Assembly (NCBI GenBank): GCA_019022495.1
Contig: JAFEKR010000009.1
Location: 1,674,001 to 1,738,000 of the forward strand
Source of the DNA: Epichloe hybrida
Taxonomy: Eukaryota > Ascomycota > Sordariomycetes > Hypocreales > Clavicipitaceae
Direction of reading: 5' to 3'
Length of the DNA stretch: 64,000 nt
How positions within the stretch are numbered: position 1 is the first letter of the stretch; the number at the start of each line of letters is the position of its first letter. Both the position numbers and the translations under genes were made by a program. This document shows, piece by piece, positions 1 through 13,097 of this stretch. The notes beneath the pieces are model-generated. The model saw only the letters and a list, made by a program, of their open reading frames with translations. It ran no database searches and had not been told where the DNA came from.

Positions 1-2660
1 CTAGCTAATACCACGTAGCGTTTTTAACATTTAGTTATTTCTTGGTTTTACTAGATTTTACTGCTGTTTTATTAAATAGTATAGTAAAGTTATTATTCTA
101 TTAATAGATTGCCTTAGAGGGAATTAACTAGCGATAGTTAAACTAGAACCCCGCGAGATAGCAGCGTTTAGAGAACTTTAATAAAGATTTTAGGAAGCGC
201 TAATTTTAGTGTATTTTAACCTACTTATATATCTTAGAGTGGAGACAGATACATTTAGACATGCGATTAGGGCTATACTTATAATATTAGTGCTAGGTCA
301 CTAGCACCTAGTTATGTTTATATTAAGAAAGATAACTAATACTAAATTATGATATTTAACACCTAACGGCGAATTATTAGCTATCTAAGAGGCTTTTCGC
401 ACATAGAGACACTATCTTGCTTATTTAGCTTACATAATTAAAGTTATTATAGATTATTTAAACTATAAGTACCTTACTATAAAGCCTAAGCTTACTAGTA
501 AGTAGGTAACTACACTTAATAAGCTTTATTCTTTTAACTTTAAGATTATGTATTATATAGGGAAATTAAATCCTACTAACTTACTTTTAAGAAGACTAGA
601 TTTTATAAGTAAGGTAAGGAAAGAGGAAGTAGTAATTATATAACTTCCTACCTTTTTATCTAAATTTATAAATACTAAGAGATAGGAACACTATAGTAAT
701 ATTATTAATGCTATAGGCTCCACGAAAACGTTACTTAATATAACTAATAGTTAGTTATAATAACGCTGCGATAATACTGCTAATATCTAGGGTTTTAAAA
801 AATCATAACTTAACTATATTCCTAAAGAACCTAATAATCTAGATAATCTTAGAAGAGTTATATTAGTAGGGTTATTTAATACTTTTTATACTTCGGTTAA
901 TAAGTAATAAGCTAGCTATAGTAATACTATTAGTACCTAGCGTATACATTGTTTAGTGCTTAATTATTTTAATTTTCCTATTAGACTAGCTATTACTAAT
1001 AGGGATAGACTAGCATAAGTTATTGCTAGCAAGTAGCGAGGGCGCCCCTTAAAAACGTTACTTATCTATATCCCTATAAGACTAGAAGTATCTATTAAAC
1101 TAATTACTTATAAAGATATTATAGCTAGGATTTAATCTGTTTAGAGAACCTCTTCTAAGTTTAACTCTGACTTTTTAGAAAAGAGCTTAGAATTAAAACC
1201 CCTAATTTAAGTCTTATTATATAAAGCATAGCAAGGCAATAACTTTACTATAGGTTAATTAAAGTTGCTTAAAAGCAGTAATTTAGCTATGTCTTAGATA
1301 TAGTTAATTAGACTCTCTAAGCTATTAATGTTTAAGAATTATGTTTTTATTTCTCTAGGTATAAGGAAAGAAATTTTATTGCTAACTTATAATAACCCTA
1401 CTACTAAGCACTAAGGAGTAAGTAAAACTCTTTATTAGATTATAAACTAATATTATTAGCTAATAATAAAGAAAGATATAAAGGTGCACGTTAGCACTTA
1501 CGTAAATTATTAGACTTTAAAACTAAGGTATTACAAACTATATAGTAAGCTAGCTACGTTACTAGTGCCTAATCGCCCCTTTTAAGAATTATTAATAGAT
1601 TTTGTTACTAGACTTCCACTAGTAAAAGATTTAAATTAAACCTATAACGTAATTTTAGTTATTATTAACTATTTCACGAAATATAGTATTTATATCCCTA
1701 TGTTAACGCGACTAACTAGCAATAGGCTAGTAACTATGTTCTTAGAATATGTTTTTAGAGACTATAAAGCCCTAGAAGGTATTATAACAGACTAAGGTTC
1801 TATATTTACTAGTGGTTTCTAGATAACTTTTTGCTATCTTCTTATAATAAAGCGGCTACTTAGCACTGCTTTTTACCTCTAGATAGATAGTTAGATAGAA
1901 CGTTTAAACTAGGTCTTAGAACATTATTTAAGGGCTTTTACTTATGCTAAATAGACTAATTAGGCGGATAACCTATTAATAGTGTAATTTGCGTATAACA
2001 CAAGCAATCACTTAACGCATAGCTACACACTAGCGAAGGCGTTATAAGGTTATAATCCTAGAGGTCTATAGTAAGTAGTAGTAAACATCCCTTTAGTAAA
2101 TAATTAAGCTAAAAGTAGGATTTTAGCACTAAGAGAGAAGCATACTATAATTAAGTAGCTTTTAAGTAACTTATAGACTTAGTATAAAAAATATTATAAC
2201 TAGAAGAGAACTCTAATAAGGTTTAAAGTTAGTAACTATATTTTATTATTAATAAAAAATATTAACCTAAGACGCCCTAGTAAGAAGCTAGCTATAAAGT
2301 ATCTAGGCCCCTATAAGATTAAAAAGGTAATTAGAAGTCATGGATTAGTGTATTAATTAAAATTACTACCTAGGACTTAATTATATAATATATTTAATAT
2401 TACTAGTCTTAAACCTTTTAAAGGGGACTTAATAGATATAGAAGATATGTTCTTACTATAAGATATTATTAAAGATAATAAATAAGAGTTTAAAGTTAAG
2501 AGAATTATTTTACACTACTATAATAGAAGGCATTATAAATATCTAGTTAAATAGAAGGGCTATAATACTTTAGAGAATTCTTAGGTATTAAAAAGGGATT
2601 TTATTACTAGAGAAATTATTAATAACTATAAGTAATAGATAAGTAGCAAAGTTAATATAA
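1..2660 (+). mobile_element. RIP-degraded Ty3/Gypsy retrotransposon, 3' part of pol (chromovirus type)
   Basis: Reading the plus strand and ignoring many TAA/TAG stops gives clear Gypsy pol remains. At about 1330-1480 there is a degenerate zinc-binding integrase N-terminus. At about 1588-1830 an integrase core reads LLIDFVTRLP followed by VIINYFTKYSIYIP. At about 2488-2640 a chromodomain reads YKYLVKWKGYNT (the K before W is one of several CAG/CAA-to-stop changes). The order integrase then C-terminal chromodomain is that of fungal chromoviruses. Reverse transcriptase should lie upstream and is not recognised, so the element is probably cut by the window edge or too decayed. The region is TpA-rich and nearly free of CpA/TpG, as RIP leaves it. 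No open frame survives, so it is inactive. LTRs were not identified. Confidence 0.8.
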
Positions 2661-4560
2661 GGTAGTTATGTTTTATAACTTAATACACTAAAGATATTAG
2701 AAAATAAAGTTAATTTACTTAGATAACTTAAATAATCTATTATATAGCTACTAAGTACCTATCCCTCTATAATAGAGTTAACCCTTAAGATTACTAGTCC
2801 CTTATTATTATTAGTAGCTATAGGAGCTATAGAGAAAAAGGCCTTAGGAGTATCTTTATTATTAAAATCCCTCTCTTTATATATATAAACTTAAAGTACA
2901 CTAAGGAGCTTAATAAAACTAATATATTTAGGTAAATTAATAGTATTTAGTATAAACTACTAGTAAGTTAGTTAAGTATTAGCTATATATATTAAGAAAG
3001 CTTACCTTTAGGATATTTTAGGCTATAAAGTAAAGATAGTTTATAATATTAATCTAAGTCTCTAGATTTATAGTATTACTTAGTAGCGCTATTATAGTGT
3101 ATTTATTATATTTTACCTTATAGGTAGTATTAGTAAATATTTAAGCATAGTAAATATAACTATGCTTATTAGAATTTTTATAAACTAGGATAGTATTTTA
3201 TAGCTTTTTCTTTATTTTTATAATAGGCTAGTAGTAAGTTAGTAGTAATCTAGTGTCTAGGAAATAGAATTATACTTACTTTATTTTAATAGTAATAGCT
3301 ACCTTTAGAAGTAGCTTTAATAAGTTTAAATAGCTTATTATAAAGCTATATAATTTAAGCTAGAGTCTAGTAATGTATTAGTAATAACTAAGTAAATTTT
3401 AGTTAAGAAAGATATACTATAATATAGTTTTTATTATTTTAAAAGTAATAAGTATATTTTATTAAATAGCCTATTAAATATTAGCTATAAAGAAGTAATA
3501 AGTAAGTAAAGATATTATACTTAAAGACTTATTATATTTAGCTAGGAAGGTTTTTTTATTAATAAAGTATTCTAAAATCTTATAAGTGCTATTTTTTAGG
3601 AGGATATTTTATATTACTACTTACTAATAATAGTGTATATATAAAATCTTCTTTAAAGTTATTTTACTAGTAGTAAGTTAAAAATAGAAATACTATAAGG
3701 ATATAATAAACTTATAATAAGATTTTAGAAGAAGTTTACTTTTAAGGAGACTTTATAGGAGATTTCTTAGTTAATAGATCTTCTTAAGGCATTAATAAAG
3801 GTAAAGTTTAGGCATAAGACTTAGATATAGTAAACTAGCTATAAGTTAGCTATAATAGACTAGATAGGGAAGTTATACTAATAAGAGTATAAACTTATAA
3901 GCTAGATAAAGGTAAGAAATTAAGATAAATAAGGATAAATAATAATAATAATTAGGGACTAAAAGAGGTTAGTAATTACTAAGTAATAGTAGTAAGAGAG
4001 CTACTACTTAGCTAGTAAGGGTAACTTATAAGGTTAAGGGATATTATAAAAGAAAGGAAAAGTGTAAAAGGGGGGAAAAATTAGTCTCTTTTATATTAAC
4101 CCTAGACCCCTTAAGTAATCTAACGCACTATATATAAGTAATTTATAAATTATAATAATAACTATTAGCACTGCTAAACGCACATATGCCTAATAGCTAT
4201 AAGCTTATAGTAACTATAATATAAACCCTCTAGTTAGACTATTTAGAACCCTAGTATTAAGTACCTTATTTATTTAACTAATTACAAAAATTAACACAGG
4301 TTATTTATATTGTTTTTTATAGCTATATAATAGGTAATAATATTTATTTCACTATAGTAAAGCTATATATAAGCTGCTATTAGAATATTACTAACTATAA
4401 TAAGGGGTTATTTTTAATTAGTAGTATTATTATTATTATTTCTTTTTATTTACCTATGTGTCTAGATATAAGGTGCCTTATCTTATTTTTCCTTATAAAG
4501 CTTTAATATAATAACTATACCCTAAGTAAGTAGCTTATTTTATAATTAAGGTTAATTATA
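2661..4560. other. AT-rich RIP-type DNA without recognisable coding remains
   Basis: Same base bias as the flanking elements (long TA-rich runs, few CA/TG). It probably contains the 3' end and LTR of the Gypsy element and other decayed repeats, but I could not read a domain on either strand. A purine tract at about 4570 just before the next element may be a polypurine tract, which is only a guess. Confidence 0.5.
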
Positions 4561-6742
4561 TATAAGGGGGGTATTATATTAGGAGCGTAGAGGTTAAAGA
4601 TAGGATATTTATTAAAGTAAGACTTTAAAGAACCTTTAGGCTATGTAAATAATAAAGAGGCTAGCTAGCTATAAGATAGCCACGTGCTTATAAAGCAAGG
4701 TATTTATTAAAGATAGCGTATATTATTAGTGCTAGGTTAGAGATTAAAACCTTTATGCACCTGCCCCTAGCTAGCATTTATCTAGCAGCGACTGCGATAG
4801 TCTTAGCCATTACTTCGTTCTTAACCTTTTAGTGCAAGCCGTGACATTTATTAACTTTACTAAAGGTTTAGTTATCCCTTAATTTAATAGCTTATAAAGA
4901 TCCTTTAATAAGCTAGTTATAATATTAAATGCTATGTAATTAAGAAGCTTACTAAAGTTTATTACTATTATTAGATAAATAGAAAAGCCTCTAGCTAGTT
5001 TAAATTCTCCCTTAAAGATAACTATAACTTTAACTATAAGATTATTATTAATATTATGTAAATTAATAGCTAGCTAGTCCTTTATATTATTAATTTAGTA
5101 ACCTTATTTTAAGTGGCCTAATTCCTTAACCTTAAGAAGTAGAAAGCTTGTGATATCTAGGATGTAATTAGAGAGTGCTAGATTAATACATATCTAGGCC
5201 CTTTAGACTAGATTATTTATAATGCTAGTAATAACTTTGCCTTAGCTAAATTTAGGCATTATGCTTACTTAATGTTAATTAATATTAATAAGATACCTAT
5301 TAAAGCCTATAATAGCATTAAAAAGGTTAAGAGATATTATAAACCTCTTTACTAGGCTTATAATATTATTATAGACTTAATTAGTAAGGAAATTACTCCT
5401 AAGTAGTAACTCTAGATAGCTATTAAAGCTATTAATAACTTAGCAAGCCTTAATAGCCTTATGCTAACCTTACTAGTCTTTAGAGCTTACCTATAGATAA
5501 TAGATAAGTTATTACTAAGTGTCTTTATTATTTAATAAGCTAAAGTAATTTAGAAGGTAACTAATAAAGTTTACTATTACCTAGCTAAGAGGTAGGTCTA
5601 TAAGGCCCTTAGCGCCTAGAATAGCCCTAATACATTACTAATATATTAGCTATTACTATAGGCTAATATATATATATAAAGAGAAAAAGGCAAATAGTAT
5701 AGACCTTATAAGCTATTAGTTACTAATAGGGAGACTTATATAGTTAAGATACCTTATAGCTTAGCTAAGTTTTGCTTTATAGTAATAAAGCTATACTATA
5801 AGGACTTATAGTATATAGGGGCTAATAAGCAAAGCCTTTAGGATATTAGGGAGCATAACCTAGGCCTAGAGGTCCTTACCTATAATATAGCTCTTTCTTA
5901 CACTATAGCCCCCTTTAATACTATAGTCTTATTATAAGAAAGGGCTAAGGGGGCCTAGGGGAATAAGCTACCTATAAAGGGTAATAAGGTAAAGAAAGAA
6001 AAGAAAGAGATACTAGTTAAGAGAAAGTAAGGGAGGCTAAGAAAAAACCTTATAGTTTAATTCTTTATTAATAAAGGTATAGAGAAGCCTATAAAGGCTA
6101 TTAAGGCTAAAGGTAATCCTATAGGAAGCTATAAAGTTAAAGAACCTATAGTAAGCCTTAAGGTAGCTAAAGCTACCTCTATAGAAAGCTATAAAGCTAG
6201 TAGCCCTAAGGAAGTAAAAGTAAAGGTAATTAAGGCCTAGGTTTATAATCCTAAGGAGCTTATTAAACTTATAAAGCCCCTTATATTTATTAATAAAGAC
6301 TAAGAGAAAGTATTAATTAAGGAGATTATAGCTAGAGAAGTGCTAAATATAGTATTCCTTATAGTAAAAGAAAAAGCTAACTAAAACCTTACCCTTTAAC
6401 TTTACTAAGAGGGAAAGATTATAACCCTAGGGAGCCCCTTTAAATAATTTAATTAAGCTAAGATTAATATATTATAAGCTTATAATATGTTTAGATTTAT
6501 AATGTTTAATCTAGTAAAGTATAAAGGCTACTAGATCTTTAATTCTTATATAGTCTAAGAGATTAAAGGTAAAGGCACTAAAACACTATATAAGAAATCG
6601 CGCCTTATTATACAAGGGCATAATAATAAAGGAAAAGAGGCTATCTTAACCTAATCGCTAATAATATAGCGATTAAGCTAATAGATTATTATAGCCCTTG
6701 CTCTATTATTAAAGCGGAAGGGAATTTACCTTTAGCTACAAG

Positions 6743-8688
6743 CAGAGTATTGTTTGTAGTGTAGTTAGTGTAGTTTTTAGGAAAAATTTGTATTTGTAGT
6801 GTAGTTTTTTTTTTCTTATAGTTAGTGTAATGTATTTTTTTTTTTTTTATAGTGTAGTGTAGTGTAGTTTTTTTTTGCTTATAGTGTAGTGTAGTTAGTG
6901 TAGTTACTAACTACACTAACTATAAAAACTACAAATGTAGTGTTAGTAAAAAAAAGTGGGCTTTTTTATTATATAAGGTTATTATAAGGATTAAAAGAAG
7001 GCTAGTTATATAGAAGCTTTTATTATTACCTATTTTACCTAATTAGTTATATAATTTATAAAATTTACCTTTTTTTAAGGATTTTACTATAACTAGGGTA
7101 ATTTATAATATTATAACTTTTTAATAATACTATTATACCTAATACTTTATTTTACTAATATAACTTAAAGAAAAACCTTCTTATTATTTTATTTACTATT
7201 ACTATTAATTATTTTATATTTTAAAATATTATTATTATTATTTTAAATAAAAAATACCCTAAACTAATAGAATAAAATTAATTAAGAAATCTAGATAAAT
7301 TACTAGAAGTTAATAAAATATATACTTAGTACTTAAATCTTATTCTTAATATAATAAGAACTTAAAAAAAGCTTAAACTATTTATTTAAGATTTAAACTA
7401 ATTAAATATTACTTTTAGCTTTATAATTCTAAAGCCTTAAGAAGTTATATATAGTAACTTTATATATCTTATTACTATAATATATAAATAAAGAATATAA
7501 TAAACTAATATTTATAATCTATTAATAAATAATTAATAGTATTATTTTAATTACCTTATATAGCTTAATTAAGCTATAAAAAATAAGTTTAACTTATTTT
7601 TTAAAATAAAACTAAGACTTACTTTTATATAATATACTATACTTATTATAAGAGCTTTAATAACTTTAATAACCTTAATTACTATTATTACTATTAATAC
7701 TATTATTACTATTATTACTTAATTACTATTATTACTTAATTACTATTATTACTTAATTACTATTATTACTTAATTACTATTATTACTTAATTACTATTAT
7801 TACTTAATTACTATTATTACTTAATTACTATTATTACTTAATTACTATTATTACTTAATTACTATTATTTTACTTTTATTATTATTTATTAAACTTAATT
7901 ACTATTATTACTTAATTAGAAAACATTTTTATAATATTAATATTTTTAAAAACCTTAAAATACTAAGTTATTAAAAACTATAGCTTTTACTATAGTAATT
8001 TACTTATAATTACTAGTATTTATATTTAAGTTATTTATTTATTATTTATTATTTATTAAACTTTAACACTAATAATATTATAAGTAATCTTAGTAATCTT
8101 AGTAATACTAGTAATATTAGTATTATAAGCTATTATAAGCTATTATAAGCTATAATAAGATATAATAAGCTACTTATATTAAGTTTACTAGTAGTTCTTT
8201 TAATAGTTTTTTTAAAATAAGTAATAATAATAATTTATAGAAATATAAAATAATTTATAGAAATAGTAAATAATATAATAAAAAGGTTTTTCTTTAACTT
8301 ATATTAGGGAAATAAAGTATTAAGTTAAATAGTATTATTAAAAAAGTATAATATTATATATAACCTTACTTAGTTATAGTAAAATTACTAAAATAATATA
8401 ATATTATAAATTCTATAACTAATTAAATAAAATAGGTAATAATAAAAGCTTTTATATAACTAGTATTCTTTTAATCCTTATAATACTAATAACTAATAAA
8501 AAGTCTAATACTACATTTGTAGTGTTTGTAGTTAGTGTAGTTTAGGAAAAAAAATTTGTAGTGTAATATATTGTAGTTTTTTTTTCCTTATAGTTAGTGT
8601 AGTTTGTAGTGTAGTGTAGTTTGTAGTGTAGTTACTACACTACACTACAAATACTACACTACACTACACGTTTTAGTGCAATACTCTA
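6743..8688. mobile_element. Non-autonomous foldback element, hAT-like, with 8-bp target duplication
   Basis: The element begins CAGAGTATTG and ends with the inverted form CAATACTCTA (last base G in a related copy at 11461, so A fits a RIP change). It is flanked by a perfect 8-bp direct repeat GCTACAAG at 6735-6742 and 8689-8696. An 8-bp duplication with CAGAG-type ends is the hAT pattern. The two arms, roughly 6743-7230 and 8200-8688, are inverted copies of each other. They start with about 230 bp of GTAGTGTAGT/TAGTGTAGTTAGTG subterminal repeats and continue into AT-rich sequence. The centre holds a 17-bp minisatellite. No transposase reading frame is visible, so it would have been mobilised in trans. 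It sits inside the Copia element, between integrase and reverse transcriptase, and so inserted after that element. Confidence 0.75.
7721..7869. repeat. 17-bp minisatellite in the centre of the foldback element
   Basis: The unit AATTACTATTATTACTT is repeated head to tail about 8.8 times with essentially no variation. One more isolated copy lies at about 7898-7916. It forms the loop between the two inverted arms. Confidence 0.9.
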
Positions 8689-10444
8689 GCTACAAGACAT
8701 TATGTAAGCTTACGTTTAATCCTAAATAACCCTAAATAGGCTAATTATCGTGAAGTTACTAAAGCAAATTACACACCTCTTTCCAAAAGGCATAATAATA
8801 GAGGTTATTAAGCCCCTTTACGGGATTGCAAAGGCTAGAACTCACTAGTAGGTAATATATTTTCATTACCATAGGGATAATCTTAATATAATAACCTTAA
8901 TATACAATCCCTGCCTGCTAATTATAGCCCTAAATAATAAAAACCTCTTTAGCATTATAGGGATGTAAATAAATAATACGCTAGGCCTTAGTAATAATAA
9001 CTTCTTTAAGAAAGAAAAAAAAGAGCTCTAGAAGGCGAAGTTTATAGCTAAAGAAAAACAATGCCTTATAACTATAAATCCCCTTATCTTTAATAGCTAT
9101 ATCTTAACTTAAAACGCTAATAACTCCCTTACCTTAACCTAAAAGGGCTAAAGTTAGAAGATTAAGGAAATTAACCCTTAATTACTAATAGTAAGGCAAG
9201 ATTACGTAAAGCAAAGAGCCTAAGGAAGTTATATTATAATAGTCTATTAACTAGAGGCATTATATAACCTATTAATTGCTGCATAACACTAAGAACCCTT
9301 TGCTAATAATATCTTATAACTTAATAAACGCCTTAAGTGGCAAATTAAGCATTAGTAATAGGGATTGTAGTATATCCCCTTAACTCTTAAAGAAGCAAAG
9401 CTCTTTGTATTTATAGATAGGTCCCTTACTAATAATAAAGATCTAAGTTTATAGATTAGATATATTATTATAATTAGTAATAAAGTAATAAAGGAGAATA
9501 ATACCTTTATCTTAAAAGGGAATATTATTATATATAGCTCTATAAAAAGCAAGCGTGTGACTTATAACGCACTTATATCTAAGCTATATAGCATGGTTTA
9601 AGGTGCTAATATCGCGTACGCAATATCTATAACCCTTTAAATAATCACAGACTAATTAAAGATGCCTTAGATCCTAATAATTCTCTATATAAACTCTTTC
9701 TTATTATATAAATACCTTATAAAGCTAGGCATAATAAAAGAGAAGTAGCTAATAATTAATATTATAGCCCTTTAGTAGTTATATAAGAGAAGAGAAGTCT
9801 ATAAAGTTAGATAGATTAATAGCAGTAATAATCTAGCTAATATAATAATAAAGGCATCGCTAAATTTAGCCCTTTTAACCTTAATTAATTTAAATAAATT
9901 AATAATTTATATAGAAGATAGGTTAAGAGACCTATGAGGTTAGGTAAAGGGGAGAATTAATATAATAAGCATGTAGGTATAGATTGTAATAACTAGGTTA
10001 ATTAGAATAACTAAAGCCACAATAGCTAATAAGAACTGTGAATTCCTATTAAGGGATTTACTTATATACACTTTCCTTTAATCTGATTTTTATTGTGTTT
10101 TTGGGCTCCTTTAGCTATAAAGAAAAGAGAGACTACTAGTATAGCTTCCTTTAGACCTTTAGATAATAGATAGTCTAACTATAGCTAAAGAGTGAAGCTA
10201 CTAAAGGGATGCATATAATATAATTAAATGTATTATAAGCTACCCTGCTTTGTTAGTAGTAGCACTACACTATAGCCTTACTTTTCCCCCTTTTTGCATA
10301 CCTTCTCTTCTAGCTAGATTCCTCTCCTTCTCCCTCTTCTCTTCTCTCTCTTAGTTATTAGCTATTATTATTAACTTCATTGAATTTAACCCCTTCGCAC
10401 TAGTGTAACGTTCCTTAGTGTAACTAACAAAAATGTTTTCTCTT

Positions 10445-11461
10445 TTATGTTTTTTTTAAAATAATAATAAAAGTAAAATAATAGTAATTATAGTAATAAT
10501 AGTAATTAAGGTTATAAAAGTTATTAAAGCTTTTATAATAAGTATAGTATATTATATAAAACTAAGTCCTAGTATTATTTTTAAAAATAAGTTAAACTTA
10601 TTTTTTATAGCTTATTTAAGCTATATAGGGTAATTAAAATAATACTATTAGTTATCTATTAATAAATTATAAATATTAGTTTATTATATTCTTTCTTTAT
10701 ATATTATTATAATAAGATATATAAAGTTACTATATATAACTTCTTAAAGCTTTAGAATTATAAAGCTTAAAGTAATATTTAATTAGTTTAAATAGTAAAT
10801 AAATAGTTTAAGCTTTTTTTAAGTTCTTATTATATTAATAATAATATTAAAGTACTAAGTATATATTCTATTAACTTTTATATATTTATTTAGATTTCTA
10901 ATTTAATTTAATTATATTAGTTTAAGGTATTTTTTAATTAAATTAATAATAAAAATATAAAATAATTAATAATAATAGTAAATAAAATAATTAGAAGGTT
11001 TTTCTTAAAGTTATATTAGTAAAATAAAGTAATAAGTATAATAGTATTATTAAAAAGGTATAATATTATAAATAACCCTAGTTATAGTAAAATTCTTAAA
11101 AAAAGTAAATATTATAAATTCTATAACTAATTAAGTAAAATAGGTAATAATAAAAGCTTCTATATAACTAGCTTTCTTTTAATCCTTATAATAACATTAT
11201 ATAATAAAAAGGCCTACTTTTTTTTTTACTAACACTACATTATAGTTTTTGTAGTTAGTGTAGTTAGTAACTACACTAACTACACTACACTACAAGCAAA
11301 AAAAAAAACTACACTACACTAACTATAAAAAAAAAAACTACAATATATTACACTATAAAAAAAAAAAACTACATTACACTAACTATAAGAAGAAAAAAAC
11401 TACACTATAAATACAAATTTTTCCTAAAAACTACACTAACTACACTACAAACAATACTCTG
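10445..11461. mobile_element. Truncated second copy of the hAT-like foldback element
   Basis: This stretch is the reverse complement of roughly the left half of the 6743-8688 element, including the subterminal TAGTGTAG-type repeats (here as ACTACACTAACT at about 11230-11450) and the terminus CAATACTCTG at 11452-11461. The other terminus is missing: homology stops near the point that corresponds to the internal minisatellite. No target duplication can be assigned. Its arm sequence matches the first copy with the scattered transitions expected of RIP. Confidence 0.7.
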
Positions 11462-12565
11462 GCCCCTATAGCTCTTTAGGTAATAATATACCTCTTTTAG
11501 CCTTATATTTAAGGCCTAAGGACATTAGATACTACCTCTAAGAGCTCTTTTGCCTATGCTATAGCCTAATGCTTCTATATACTTTATAATAATAAATTTA
11601 GCTATAATCTAGTAAGCATAGCCCTAGTAAAGCTTATTTAAGAGCTCTATAGGTTTAGCATTAAGAAAGCAGCTATATTATTAGTGCTTTACTCTATAAT
11701 ATTAGTTTAAGACTAACTTTAATATTACTAATTATCTTTAAGGGAATTTTCTTTATCTAGGAGCTTAAGAAAATTACAAGCCTTATTACTAGGGTGTTAT
11801 ATATTAGTATTTTCTCTTTAAGTCTTATTTTTATTATCTTTAGAGTTATTAGATCTATCTTTTAATAACTTTTCTTATACTCTTTTAGTAATAGTAAAGC
11901 TTTTAGTATCTTAGGCTTTAATAACTATATTACTAGCTTTATAGTCTTCTAAGAAAACCTTTACTTACTTCTCTCTTATAATAGATTTATTTATAATAAG
12001 AGGCTTTATTATAATATATTTACTAAACCTTCTATGCGTTTAAATAATAAAATTAGCGGTTTACTTACTTATATAAAGCTACCTATTCTATTTATTATAT
12101 ATTATACTAGTCTTCTTCTCTATAGTGTAAAAAGTATACTAAATACCCTTAAGCCACTTATATTAGTTCTTAATAGTATTTAAAGACTACTAATATCTTA
12201 GGAATCTCCTTATAAGCATAAGAATAAAGCCTTTAAGGATATCTTAGATAATACTAATCTTATTACTATTAAGCTAATGCTTATAGTAAGCTTTAAGAAG
12301 TAATTTAAGTAAGAAAAGGGTTTAATTATTAGTCTAGCGAATTTAGGAGGATTTAGATGCCTATAACTAGGTGCTTTAGGATATAGTTATAATATATATT
12401 AAAATTATATAATATTTACTAGTAAAATAAAATAATTCTATTATATTAAAGCTATAGAAAGGAAGATTTACTATTATAATAGGCCCCTTACGCAAAGGCA
12501 GTGAAAAAAAGCCATAGAAGTGGGCTATAATAGTATAAAGTAGGCGCCCTATATAACTCCACATA
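11462..12565. other. AT-rich RIP-type DNA, unassigned
   Basis: Continues the base bias of the block to a sharp edge near 12565, after which normal composition resumes. I could not read a protein domain in either direction. Presumably decayed retroelement sequence. Confidence 0.5.
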
Positions 12566-13097
12566 CAATTTATACCCTGTAATGTCGGTGCAAAGTTTGC
12601 ACCGGCTCGTGGATCAGACCCTTAGTAATAACAAGAATGGCTAGATCTGTCAAAACAAGCATAATTTTCAATCGTAGCCGTGATTGCGACCGCGCCACGA
12701 CTAGCGTGGCCTCTTATCTCCTTGAGGACCGTAAGAATCAGCTCTCTGAGAAGTGGCTAAAGTGAGTGGAGCTGATAGGGATGCTACGCTACGGAGTAGT
12801 AGGAGATACTATGGAGGTCAAATAAATTATATGTAAGATAAGGTACTCCCTACCCCACTAAGTGCTACATGTAGAAAGATCTATCATTGGACTGCTACCC
12901 CTGGTCAAGTACTCATGGAAAATCAAACAGGGGTAAGACTCTTCTCCATCTCAGAAACTTCAATATACATAAATACTTAATTTCCACGCACCAGGGCAAC
13001 TCGTCGCAGCGAGCCAAGCGGCAATCATCAACCCGACCACAACCAAATACATCGATACCAATTGATAACACTATTTACACACTAATCATCGCTCACC
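12566..13097. promoter_or_regulatory. Upstream region of YAF9
   Basis: GC-normal DNA between the RIP block and the YAF9 start. It contains the palindrome GGTGCAAAGTTTGCACC near 12586-12602 and the dispersed repeat at 12738-12936. A 74-codon upstream reading frame (12887-13111) overlaps the YAF9 start in another frame. I see no homology in its translation. No TATA element is convincing. Confidence 0.4.
12738..12936. repeat. Dispersed ~200-bp repeat, copy 1 (upstream of YAF9)
   Basis: Shares an ordered set of blocks with 27295-27495: ATCAGCTCT, AGTGGCTA, GGAGCTG.TAGGGATGCT, a TAAGGTAC block, a TGC.CCT.GTCA block and CA.ACAGGGGT.AGACT. The order and spacing are conserved while the intervals have diverged. 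No coding content is seen. It may be an old solo LTR or MITE fragment. It lies just upstream of YAF9 and may supply part of its leader. One exact TACGGAGTA motif is at 12790. Confidence 0.65.

Larger units (their letters stand above)
4850..10050 (+). mobile_element. RIP-degraded Ty1/Copia retrotransposon, split by a later insertion
   Basis: Plus-strand reading through stops shows Copia-order domains. At about 5215-5620 integrase-like sequence reads NFALAKFRHYAYLMLIN and ITPK..L.IAIKAINNLA, ending in a YYYLAKR segment. At about 8810-9115 reverse transcriptase reads PLYGIAKARTHW and then an IIGM(Q)IN-type stretch that corresponds to the catalytic YxDD/TDD region of this family. At about 9240-9600 RNase H reads LNKRLKWQI, AKLFVFID.S.TNNKDLS and SIKSKRVTYN. 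Integrase before reverse transcriptase is diagnostic for Copia as against Gypsy. The gap between integrase and RT is occupied by the foldback element at 6743-8688. Stops replace Gln/Trp codons throughout, as expected from RIP. Boundaries are approximate and LTRs were not found. Confidence 0.8.

Noticed and set aside
7721..7869. Regular repeats considered as a CRISPR-like array
   Set aside because: Units are contiguous without unique spacers, and the setting is a eukaryotic transposon.
9352..9552. 66-codon minus-strand frame in the AT-rich block
   Set aside because: Composition is purely hydrophobic AT-codon noise and it lies antisense to the Copia RNase H remains.
12376..12564. 62-codon minus-strand frame at the edge of the AT-rich block
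   Set aside because: Low-complexity Ile/Tyr/Phe composition caused by TA-rich DNA; no homology recognised.
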